This document shows, piece by piece, positions 1 to 13,100 of a stretch of DNA of 64,000 nucleotides. Every line of letters begins with the position of its first letter. The stretch's first letter is position 1. The stretch covers positions 18,855,260 through 18,919,259 of the forward strand of contig OY754975.1 of assembly GCA_963576475.1 (NCBI GenBank), written 5' to 3'. A program made the translations under genes and the position numbers. Under the pieces are notes generated by a model. It was given only the letters and a program-made list of their open reading frames with translations. It searched no databases and was not told where the DNA came from. Source of the stretch: Molanna angustata. Lineage: Eukaryota; Arthropoda; Insecta; Trichoptera; Molannidae.

Positions 1-14
1 ATATCTTTTATTTT

Positions 15-165
15 ACCTGTAAGGAGACCTAGGTTCTTAAAGTAGGAAAATAAAGACTTTGCGGGCAGGCCTCTCGCTCCCATCTTTACAGCATATAAAA
101 GGCCGTAAAATTTGACATGTCTACCATGAGAAACGCCTTTAGAGCCCCCGCACACTACAAACTTT
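15..165 (-). pseudogene. LINE-like retroelement coding fragment
   Basis: On the minus strand one frame reads a stretch containing GARGLPAKSLFSYFKNLGL. This resembles the 'G(A/C)RG...SL...L..LG(L/I)' segment near the end of reverse-transcriptase polyproteins in insect LINEs. No complete domain is present and the left edge cuts it. It could be downstream of, and unrelated to, the transporter that lies to its right. The assignment rests on the motif only. Confidence 0.35.
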
Positions 166-462
166 CTATATAGTTTAGAGTATGGAGATCACATTGCTAT
201 AATATGCGCACTTGCATACATCTTCATACTGATTAAAAGAGTCTGTCTGACAGAAAGTCTGTAGTTAGCGGGACCCCTTATTGTATGGGATTTTTTTTTT
301 TTTTGTTTAAGGCAATTCACCCTGTAAAGAGTGCTATGTGCCAATTATTTCATGTCAAAGGAGAAAAGTTAATTTTTTTATAAATTTATGTCATTCAATG
401 AAAGGAATTTTGAAATAACGGACAGTACACGTGAATTATTAAGAGACAAAAGATGTTGGATA

Positions 463-695
463 TTAAGTGGAGATTGGTGAGTGTTTTTTTATTAATTGTT
501 TGTATATATTTTTGAAGGCGGAATTATTTTTACAGTTAAAAAATACATGATCAATTGTCTCATCCTCATCACCACACTGGCAAAGTGGGCTATTTAGAAC
601 TCTAATTCTATACAGATGGGAGGCAATTGAACAATGGCCAATTCTCATTCTAGAAATACATGATATTAATCGTTTAGATATGTTTCTATTATAAA
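463..695 (-). pseudogene. LINE ORF2 C-terminal fragment (after RNase H)
   Basis: The minus-strand frame contains RIGHCSIASHLYRIRVLNSP followed by a CxC...HxxxxC pattern (CQCGDEDETIDHVFFNC). This is the typical tail of insect I/Jockey-type LINE ORF2 proteins, after the RNase H domain. It closely resembles the better-preserved fragment at 50888-51690, so both probably derive from related elements. The frame ends with a stop at 463, consistent with the real C-terminus. Confidence 0.7.
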
Positions 696-981
696 ATGGA
701 TTTTATATGATATAAGTAAACTGAATAATGGTATGGGATTTTACGCTGCGTCAAATTTGATACAAAATCTAATTTTCTCATGACAGAAACATTATATTTG
801 ACAACATTACAAGAGGGCATAGGTATAAGATAAATATCCAGAGTAAAGAACATAATATAACGGAAGATATAAAAATGAGAATCATGTGTTATCATTAGAG
901 ACCTGAATTATCTGCATTTGTGCAAAAATATGCACTTTTAGGTCATTTTCGTAAAATAATTGAAAAATATATAATACGTAC

Positions 982-1106
982 CATATACCCCATATTCATT
1001 CCAGAGCACATTCCAACTGCAAGAGTCAATAAAACCACAGCTAAATAACTATGACCTTGAGGAAGATATGATAAAACTATCAGCATCACAGCTGGACCCC
1101 ATGTTC
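982..1106 (-). CDS. MFS transporter exon 8
   Basis: The exon is 125 nt, donor GTACGT, phase 0 at its end. It encodes TWGPAVMLIVLSYLPQGHSY and the AVGMCSGMNMGYM helix. The next family motif (N-x-x-D-L-S-P) is not found between here and position 1, so the next exon lies outside the window. Confidence 0.9.
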
Positions 1107-4100
1107 CTAAAAATAATATTATTCATAATAATTAATCATGCACAGTCAAATAGCTACTGATTCATTAATAGAATAGTTAATTATATAGAAAATCCCAGAA
1201 TCATTTATGGATACTAAAGAAAAAACTTTCTTTCTTTCATCCATGTTTTTATTTCATTTTATTTTTGTATTGCTTCCCGGACACCTAAAAGGTAATATTA
1301 ATTTAAAACACACCCAATAACAAGTTGCCACATTCTGAAGAATTCCAGATTGAAAACACAGTAAAAAAACTGTGTCTTCACCGGGAATCAAACCTGGGAT
1401 TTTTGACTCAGCAGTAAAATATCTAACCAACTGAGCCACATAGGTAGTCATGATATGATTCTTGTTCACAAGAACATTGGCAACGATTAAATTCCCATAA
1501 AAAATAAATTCTTGTTCATTGTAAACATTCCTAAAGTATTCTTGACAATCTTCTGAATCATTTATTTACCTAAAAACTATTTAATGAATAGCTTCATAAA
1601 TAAACCATATTTCTTTATATCAACTTGAGATGTATTGATATAAAACATTTACAAATGAAATTAGTGCTAATAGAAAATACAATGTTGGTATAAAAATGGT
1701 CATATAAATATTGGTCATGATTATAATATGGCAAAACAGAAATTTATTTAAATTATCTTCTTACGCTGATATTGCTTCTCTAAACTGGAAACACTGGGTA
1801 GTTGGAAGAAATTGCCATATGGTAATAAACTCGCAACTTGCACAGGGTGCAAGGAAGTGTTCATTATTAATTATTATTATGGTGGAGATTAATTATTCAA
1901 CAAAATTTCTGAATTATAAAGTTCTTATAATCAAAATTAGATAGGTAAGTTCATAGATATATTTGATGAAAAAAAGAATCACTAACTAATCCACAAATTG
2001 AGTCAAAGGCAAATAAAATAAATGAAGATATTTATTATATTACATACCAATTGTATTGAATATTTTCCGTGATACAGTTTTGGAGCAGATATTATGGTTA
2101 ACAATGTAATCAGAAACAAAACTTAAAATAATACTTCCAAACCACATTGCCATATAAGGTAGGGCTGACAAAAATCCACTCTGCAAAATAATATAAATGT
2201 TTCTCAAATAAACTCTTCAATAATAAGACAACACTAAGTTTAATACTTGTAAAATAAATTTTAATAAAATCCATTTTTTTAAATTTTTTAAATTTTAAAT
2301 AAATTTTAATTTTTTTATTGTAAGTAATTAAAAACTATAAGGCCTGTGAAGTATATTTTTAACTTCAATCGAAAGATAATATGAAAATCTACGGGCTGAA
2401 TTGTTTACTATTTTAATTACTATTCTTGCTAATTAAAAAATCATCTAAATTTTACATTTTCTTCATGAAAAAATATTGTATATCACAGATTTGGTGATAT
2501 ACAATATTTTTTCGTGTTTCATACATATGAAGGTAATTTAGTGTGCACATTTGTGTATATCCGTATGCCCAAGGTATACAAGGGCCTTAAACAAGTGGGG
2601 TACTGTAAGATTAGGGCATAATACAAATGTTTATATGCAGAAATCTTTGGTAGATTCTTGTGAAGTAATAAGTAATTATGTTTGAATAGCCAATACCGTA
2701 AAAAAATATTCTTATAAGTGACAATAATAAGTTAACTTTTTCAGATGTAAAGATAAAATTGAGATGATAGGAGAAGGGTTATTAAAAACTAATAAAACTA
2801 GAATATAACTTGAAGTTGTATAAGTAACTACATAACAGAATAACTCAGTGGCAATGAAATTTTATTATGAAGATTTTTATTATTATAGTTATGTAAATTA
2901 TTAAATATGTTTACTTGGGAATTCTGGTCAAGGAAAACTAGACATTTTAATTTAAATAGGTACTTTGTTTTAGTGATTTTCTATGAAGTGTCAAACAATA
3001 TACTCAGATAATCATGTGGATTTATTAAACGGACAAAACAAGTTATTACCAATTTGCTATGCAGTTCCACTAAAAATAGTCCATTGAAAATTTAAATAAA
3101 GTAAACAATATAATTTAAAATTCACCTCTTTTATATTGATTCCGAGTGCTTTATTCAAATAACTAGGTATTTCCACAAATAAGGTGTTAAATCCCCACAT
3201 ACATCCAATTTGTGTTGTGAGAATTGCCCAACATGGAATAGAAGTCAAAATTGATGTCCACGGTGTACGCATCTTCTAAAAATAAATCAAAATAGTCTAT
3301 GGTAAATAAAATATAATGTAAATTCAACAATTCATTGAGGTTAAGTTTTGATTTATTGTGAATGTATTTTTTTTTTGTTGAATATAATGGCCCGGTATTA
3401 CAGTCTCAGTTTAAGAGCTAAACTCAAGTTTTACAAAAATATAGCGTATTACAGTGTCCGTTTAGGCCTAATCTTCCCTCAAATACGTCACTAAAACGAC
3501 AAATATTTAACTCAACGTTTCTGGGGGATTATGGGTCGTATTACGCATGTTATATAAGAAAACGGTAAGATAATCTTTCCCTGTCCAAATTCTCAAGTCG
3601 TATTACAGAAGTTATTTTCTATAACAGATAATACCAAATAACTTCTGTAATACGACGTGAGAATTTGGACAGGGAAAGATTATCTTACCGTTTTCTTATA
3701 TAACATGCGTAATACGACCCTAAGTACTTAATGGTGAGTCAACTGTCATTTGCTAGGCAACGCGTGTAGTTTCAGTTTCTATCACTAGAGGCGTTAGGCA
3801 ACGAGTGTAGTTTCAGTGTTCTATCACTAGAAGCGTTAGTTGTATCGACGGTGGCGCCACACAACTAAACAAACTGACAGCCATATTGAAACGAACATTG
3901 GCATATAAAAGCATTATTTTGGTGATAAAAATTAAATTTACCATGTTGGATAATAAAACAATAGTATTTCAAGTCGTATTATTTGAGGTTATTTAAAATT
4001 TGACAGATAATAACCACAGAAAAAGTAAAATATGTCTATAATTGAAGATTTAGTAACTGACATGTCATATTGCACTGTAATACGGAAATGGATTCAATCT

Positions 4101-7100
4101 CCCCTTAACATTAATCTTGACTTAAACAAACTCAAATGAGTTGAGGGCCAACTGTAATACCGGGCTAATGATACACATACACACAAAGTTAAGTCACATT
4201 TAAATGAATTTGAGTATTTTTGACATGGATTGGAGCAGTTTACGTAGATACCAACCAAGCAAAAAACATAAATTTGCGCTCTGTGCACCGCACATGACGT
4301 GCTCAAGGAGTTTGTCGCTAACAATAGTATAATTTTGTTGATAAAAGGTTCTATTTTAGGAATTTATAAAATTGGCTACAATTTATAAATGCTTAAAACG
4401 TGTAAGTGCACTATACATTTTTTTAATCAACCAAGAGATTTAAACTGATTTGATGGTACGAGTATTTCTAATCATTAGTAATAATTTTTAATCAAAGTAA
4501 CAACATTCTTATATAATTCATTTATAAAAACGCATAGTAAAATAATTTGAGATGTGCAAAGAGTATTTATTGTTTGTGACGCATTTCCTAAAAAACATAT
4601 TTTGACAGAGTATTTTAAAAAAATTATGGCAATGTTTATTTAATCATTCGGGTGTCCCTTAAGAGCCGGGTAATCGAAAATACAAGAGTCAAAATAACAT
4701 CTCACATTCACTCATTCATAATGAGCTACATAGTGAAGCTAAGGTGAAGAGGCAGCTACATAGAAGGGAAGGAAAAAAAAACATCTCACACAGTCCAGGA
4801 ATGAGGTTAACCACCTATTCTGAATGTTGCCTATTAAGGTGAGATGAGATTAGTGTATGGGGAAACACACATGTGTTGTGTTACCTTTTATAAGGTAATT
4901 CACAACTGCACACCTTTTGACGGCTACCCCACATTATGGGATATGTATTTATACTATTCGTGTTGGTTTTAACATGCATGTACATGTATGTCACTGAACT
5001 CCTCCTAAACGGCTGAACCGATTTTGGTGAAATTTTTTGTGTATGCTTGTGTGAGTCCCAGAATGGATTAGATTCACAAAAAGGAATTTAATAAAAATAT
5101 CAATCGTTATAAATATTTTCGGAATATGCATTTTGAATAATGGCGACATTGCTTTTGATATGCCATAATATTATGCAATGTTGGTTATGCCATTAAAACA
5201 TGATGTTTTTCTCAACGCTGTCTGCGGCCTTTGTTTCATATTTTTACTATATTAGAGGGGGGAAAGAGAGAGTGAGAGAATGAGAATATTAATGTGTACC
5301 AAGACAAATATATAAATTAAATGGAATGCGAAGGGGAGTAGCAAATCTGCTGTGCAGGGACAGATTTTTTCTATTATCATTTTCTGGTGTCCACACCCGC
5401 ACACCTATCGCTGTGTGATATGCCGTGATAGCGTGTGGTATTTTTATGTTTGTTAAACCAGCTAATAACAGGCAAGCCAACTTTTGTGCAGGACGTCTGT
5501 CAGGTTCGCTAGTATAATTATATTTTGCTATTTTACCTGAGTAATTAATTTTACCATAGAGAGATAAAGAGTAGTGTGGGATGTCCTAAAACACGGTGGT
5601 AGGAATGTATTAAAGGAGTGGCAGGGAGTGATTGGAAGCAGTATGCCCATGAAAGGGAGGAGTGGAAGATGAGGGAGGCCTAAGTTCAATTCTGGATTAT
5701 GAATGAATCATTTATTTTCTCTTAGTAACTAATATTAACTTTGCTATCATTTATTAATCTAAATATACTAGTAATGTGCCTGTCATTTATTTTTTATTTA
5801 TTCATTATTATAAATGACAACTAACACATTATGCTATCAAGTATGCTTTTTTTATGAAAATTACATATTATGTCAATAAAATTTCACTTCCTGCTAAGAA
5901 AAATGTCATTTTTTTAATTAGAAAATATTAAGGGCAACAGCAGAGGTGAAAGATCACAATTTAATAAACTTCACATGTTGTTCCTGACCTTTTTATAAAT
6001 AAAATTTATCTCATCATTTTATTATAAAATTCAAAGATAAACACACACTCGTTAAAACTGAATTGAACAAGTATTATGTGCATGCACACTATTTCAAAAT
6101 TTAAATTAATATTCTTGATGCCTAGTCAAAACAGACATAATATTGTAATAAATGTAATCACTGTCATCACCTTTAACCTAATAAAAGAACATGTACATCT
6201 AAATGTATTCCTACATATTATCATTATAAGAAGTATATTAATCATGTAGAGCTATGATTTTGTCATTTTTAAGCATATTTTTATATAAATTTCTCAAAAA
6301 GTATTTTGTGTAGAAAGTGCATACTACAAGACAATTAGTATCACTGTGAATTTTTACTATTTACTAATGATTAGTTTTAACACTTTCACTGTGTAATATT
6401 TTCAAGTAATTTTGGTAAGATGCTAAAATTATGTCTTAGTTAAGAATATAATAAAACCATTACTAATTAAAACGAGTGGGTTGTAGCCAACACCAAATTC
6501 TCCACACCATAGTAAGTGTTAATTTTTTTTCTTGAAAAGTTGACAATCTCTAAATGCATTTTTTATGAAGTACATTTCTATTAGATTCTTACACAAATAT
6601 AAGATTCCCAGAGGATAAAAGTTTTCACAATACACCATACACAAAAATATTGTCACGAAACTCATAGTATGCAGTTTCTACATGATACCTGTAAAGAAAT
6701 TTTAAGTAAAATTGCATTACTAGCAAGATGAGCATGCATGAGACAATGTATCAATGTTGATGAGGCGATGTATATGTGTCAAGATAGAATAATGCGGTGT
6801 TCGGTTCTCACTGCCTACCCCTTACGGAAGATAAAAGCGCAGAGTAAAAAATACATACAATATCAATATGAAGTTGATCACTCAATTTTCCCATACAGAA
6901 GCTATTTTATTTCTGTTATAGGTATACATTTTTCATATAAATATGAAATTTATTTCACATTGATATGGCAGACCATTGATTTTTTCTTTAAATGTAACAA
7001 TCCTTGAATGCATTTTTGATGAGTGCATTTTTATTGTATCAAAATTTCAATCAGTATTAAAATACCTCGATTTTCCAAACCGTGAGAGCATTTTGAAAAT

Positions 7101-10100
7101 GAGCCTTATATATGAATGGAAAAATAAACAATAATTACTAGCGTTAAATACATTCATTCTTTCAAAGTGTGTTAATTTTTTTCCATAGACGTTGGTTAAA
7201 TTTCTTCTCTATGATTTCATGTGTCAAAACATTCAAAATACTCAAATATTCTGCAAAATTGAGTCTAATCATTTTCGTTTAAATACATATACAATATAAA
7301 TGGACTCCATTAAATTAAGTGATCATATTATCAATTTTTGAAGAAGAATAAAAGGGATGTAACTAATGTAATGGAGAGGATTATAAAAGCATAATATATA
7401 TAGAATTACTGAATATATACCTTCTTTTTTTCGCCTCGCAGAAGAAATTTCTCGATATAATACTTTTCTTCTTGCGATATACTCTTATGGTGGCTCGGAG
7501 AACTGGCTCCACATAAACCCCATATAATTCCAACTATGATCCCCAAAGCAGCAACAGTATAAAAAATGCTCGGCCAACCATAAGATGTTGAAGCCAAAAC
7601 ACTGGACAGAGGCATTCCAATAATTGTACCAATTGGAACTCCTGAAAATCAGAATTATATTTCATTTCAATGTTATTTGAAAATACACACAAACTAGTTA
7701 ATCATATTTAATGAATTCATAAAATGGAGGATAAATTAAGAAAGATTAAAAACTAGACAACCAACAAGGAGCTACCATAAACATGAGAGTTGTGAGCATT
7801 GAAATAATAAAAATCAACATGAAACAATATAAAATATGTTAATTAATATTATAATAAAAATGAACACATATATATTCCACAATAAATTTATTTGTCTTCC
7901 GACGATCGTTTCGTCTTACAAGGTCATAATTAACTGACCATAATCAACCAGTTGATTATGGTCTTGTAAGCCGAAACGGTCATCGGAAGACAAATAAATT
8001 TGTTGTGGAATATAATTGTGATAAATATGAACACATACCTATTATGTGTTCATATTTATCACAATTATTATGGAACTCTACAGTTTGGAAGCCGTGTCAA
8101 TCGACAGATTGAAAACAGCTGATATAAAATATGTTTTTAAAACAAATATTGCAAGAATTTAATTCTCCAACCAGAAATCAATTGTTTTCTAAAATTATCA
8201 ATCTCTGAATGCAGTTTGTGTAAATTATTTTCATTGTATCCATTTTTTAAATGCAATAATTATTTTTCAAAATGTAGAACATAATCAACCTCTTAATATG
8301 AACCTTAAATGAAGATAAGGCATATATTTCATAAAGTAAATGTACTATTGTAATAACTATTAAAACTGGAAAAAACAAATTTTTGTCTGGGTCAAATGCA
8401 TGAAACGTTAGCTATGTTTCTGATACATATATGAAATAGAAGACAAGAAAATATTGTATACGGAAAACTTTTTATATTCATAAATGATATGATAAATCTA
8501 TAGTTTGGGTTGTACAGAAAACATAAAATTTAAGGGTCCAAAACCATCAAGATGATCAATTTAAAGGATAAGCTTATAAATTTCAAAATCATAACTAAAA
8601 CACTAATACAAAGTACCTACTTAGTTGAGAGTAAAATGAATATTCTTATAGCTAGGTATGTATCATTAATAAGATAGTTTTATCGAGGTTATAAATTATA
8701 TAAATACAAATTATAAATTTATAAGCAATAAAACTTAATATGTAGGTAAAACTATTATTAGCATATTTTATATATCTATAACATTATTGCAGATTAAGAC
8801 ACCATGATTTTAGACTATTATGATATAATAAAATGTAAATCAACTTACAACAAATAAATATCGATGCCGAGAACATAATATAAAAATATTTCTATGAATA
8901 ATTTTACATAATTTTTTCTCACAATTTTAATTTCAAAGAAATGAAACACAAGAAATGACTAATATCAATGAAAACATTAATTAGGATGTTACATAAATAT
9001 TATAATAATTTATGTTTAATTAATAAAAAAAAATCACTCTAATTGGTATTGAGACAAGTAGCACAGCTAAATAAATGGCACAATTGCATTTATTCTAAAG
9101 ATTTATTTTATGTACCAGACAATTTGAAACTGGTACAAAATATTGAATATGAAGATAGTGTTTTATTAAATTTTGCTGATTGAAAAAAGTAATAAGTCCT
9201 ATGATCGTTTTGGCATGTGAATTTTGCTCTAAACCACTATATTTTGAGTCACTATGCGACATGTTTCGGCAGTGCTGTCCTGCCATCGACCGGCTAGTTG
9301 AGACTCAACTAGCCGGTCGATGGCAGGAAGACCATCTTGAGATTATGCTCGAAAATCCGTACGCCATCTCATTCGAGAAAGCGTAATGTAGATGCAACTC
9401 TATAAATAAGTACTTTTTCTCGTGAATGGCAATAATTTTAGCGTTGTTATGTTGGTAGCATTGAGTTGGAATAATTTGTTGTCTTGGTAATCTTCGAAAG
9501 TGTAGAGAAATTTATGCATCATAATATTATGATACCTGATAAAATAGTGAAAATGTCGACCATTTTATTCGAAAGAGGAAAAGAAATACTTCTTCGTTTA
9601 CCTGTCATATAGCATATTATGGGAATGTGTGTATCTACAGTCAATAGATCCAGGAAAGACAGCTATTTCAAAATATGATACAACATGCATAGAATAACAA
9701 CATGATATTTACTGGATGTACTGGAAATTTTATGAAATCTTACAAAATTAACTAACAATGTAAACGTCAAAATAGTAATTAAAGCGAAATTCGTCCGTTA
9801 CTTCACACAAAAAAGAGGCGTCTATATGCGTCTCTTTTTTGTGTGAAGTGCTGTCTCATTGAAAACGTGCTCAAGACAGCGGGATAGCTGTCTCGAAGCA
9901 ATATCAACTCTTTTATATATTTCGAGACCGGTCTTGAGATCAAGCTCAGTGATGATTTCTTTAATACCATTTTGGTTGAGAATGTTTGTTCAAGACCAGT
10001 CTCAAGCTGGAGAATGAATCTATAATTGGGGCCTTGGTTTTTTTTTGTTTAAAATTATCATTTCAATATATTTAATTTTCTTAACTGTATATGTTGCTGT

Positions 10101-13100
10101 AATGCACCAGCTTAGAATAGTGCTTCCACACATTTCTATTATTATTGGGTATTGTTTTTGCGGGTGTTCTATAAGAGCTGGATATTAGTCCAGCAATGAG
10201 GTTAACCACTGCAGCATCTGACAATATCCTTTATGTCGCATATCTTTCATATATCTGTGTTCTGCAATAATAGAGTTCTCATGTCTGTCGTCCGTAGCAG
10301 ACTCTTTGTTCTAGAGGTGTCCGCTCTGGCTTCAGTCGCATAGGTCATGATGGGTCGTACATATGTCTTATATATTTGTTAGCATCTGTTTATTATACCA
10401 AACATTATCTCTCAAACAACCGGCAACGGCCGCTGCCTTGTTAGTTATATTATGTATATTAAAATATTTATATGTATGATAAATTAAACAACGTACAGTT
10501 GATCATTATGGCGACAATATATCATCAAAATCACACATGTACATAACTACATGGAATTCATTTCTCAGAATTATTACAAATACAAAGCATAGATAATTAA
10601 ACTGTTAGTAACTTGTTCCACACAATTGTAGAAATTGAAATCTATTAGAAAATTTCTATCAATCAATTTTCACTAAAATTGTGCTATTTAACTAACAGCC
10701 GATTTCATAAAAATAAAAGGAGACTTAATGTCCACTTGAAAAAAAATGTATTTCATAACAACAAAATGTCACTTAAAGTTCACTTTAATCTTAAGTCCGA
10801 TGTTTTCATACTTTAGTCTTCTTTTAGAACATTCATTTTTTTACCACTAGAGTATGCTGCAATATGACATGCAAAGAGTATATAATACCTACGGATACAT
10901 TATGTTCAAGTCAGTTGTCAGTTATTGTTGATGTGAAAATTGTCAATTGAATGTTAATGATCGCATGCATATTACTTGCTAATATTTAATAGTTTTATTA
11001 TTATTAACAATTTTTATAAATAATTAAACAAAATGATGTTTTCATCTTCGAGCTAATCAGAAGATGCGTACGGTGATATGTTGACATGGCGGCGAATAGG
11101 AAGTGTATAGGAAAATAATCAACCACATGGAAAAGTATTTTTCGATAGGTTTCAATTCCATAAAGAAACTGTCCTATACATAATATATTTTATTTGATCA
11201 AGGATCACTTTTCATTCATTCATTCATACCATCACGGCATATCCCACAATGTGGGGTAACCAGCGAAAGGTGTGTGGGTGTGCATTGCCTTATAAAGGGG
11301 AGCACAACATAACTGTGTATACCCACACACCAGTCTCGTCTCACCTAAAAAGGCACTATATTCAGAATGGGTGGTGAACCTCATTGCTGAACTATGTTAG
11401 ATGTTATTGTTGCCTGTTGTATTTTCGATTACCCGGCTCTTACGGGACACTCGAAAACAATAATAGAAAAGAGTGGAAGCACTATTCTAAGCCGACAGTA
11501 TTCAATGACAGAAATCACATATTATTATGGTAGTGGACAGAGAGATTTACCTATGTTATCAGCTATGTTTCCATAGATTTTGATTGCAACTTTCAGGTAT
11601 TTTGGTGACATTTTTGCCTTTTGCTAAAGAAGCGGCATTATTACTTATGAAATGCAACGACTTAAAGGCAACTTTAAATTTTTAAAGAACCTTTTACTAC
11701 AGGGTCCATTTGCTGTTTTTTATGAAACTGGCTGAAATCCAATTTTCATTTAATAAAAAATATATATTCATAGATACATTACCTGTGAAAATAAAATTGG
11801 CCAGTCTGCTTCTTTCGTGGTTGGGAATCCAATGACTGACTAAGATATTGATACATGGAATAAAACACGACTGCGTTAATCCTTGAATAGTTCTGCAAGC
11901 GCACGCAGCTGGCCATCCTTGCTGAAATAAAAAATATTTCTGACATCAGTAATCATTGAAAACTTTTTAACAAGTTTAATTAAATGGTAAATATTGATGT
12001 GCAGAAAACATGATTAATAAATACTATAAAAGTATGCCTGCTCACATACACGAAAGCAGCGCACGTACAGAGACTGAACGAAGCAAATAGATTCATTGGT
12101 TTCAAACTATGAAGTTGGTATAATGACCAGTAATGTGCAATTATGGACAAACACAGAACACTGAGTTCCTCCTAGCTTTCCCAATGATTCCTGTTCTTGG
12201 GAAGTTTGTACTAAACGAGCCCACCTAGAGGACGCCACAAAAAAGTTTGTAGCCATCTGGGAGTGGATAGACATTTAGATGCATTGACTGACATGATAAG
12301 AAGAGAACTATAAAAGTAAAAATGGGTAAAACATATATTGCTCCAAAAGTTTTGAAAATTTATTTATTCAAAACTGTTGAAGAAAAACACAAATTTCTTC
12401 CAGTGTTAACCTCAATATGAAAAATATAAGTTATTTTGAGAAAATGAAACAAAGAAGTTGTGTAGTTTAGAAGAATCATATCCATTATTTGTGAACCTTG
12501 GTTTTCATTAACAATCTTAATTAGAAATTATAAAAAAAACTATGTGGTATTTGAAACATAGAGTTGGTTAATTTGTACAGTTTATAAAATAAAATTCATC
12601 ACATGCTTATTACAGATCACCTATAGTAATTTAAAAATAAACAGGGTGTCATTATATTGATCGATCATGTTTATAAAAAAAAACGGTGTAAACAAGCAAC
12701 AAAAAAATATATTTTTCGTTGAATCACAACAAATATGAATTTACTAGTATTAAAAGCCTACGAATGCTGCAAGTCAGCTATTTTTTTACACAAGAATAAT
12801 TATCTTCAACTGGATATATAATAATATTTACAGAGATCAATAAAAACAATAAGAGTCAATCTTAAAAGGAAATATTTACCAATCTCAAATATAATATGTC
12901 AATAAATACATTACCTAGTCACATGGTACCTATGTTATAACTATATTTAATATTACATTTATTGATCTTGAGGTCAATAAGTAAAACATGTGTAATATAA
13001 ATAATCAACCAAAAATGTATTTTTTATTACAATGTCATTAACATTAGGTATCATTTATATTAAACACTTATCAGTAAAAAGGTATCCAGTTATTCAAACA

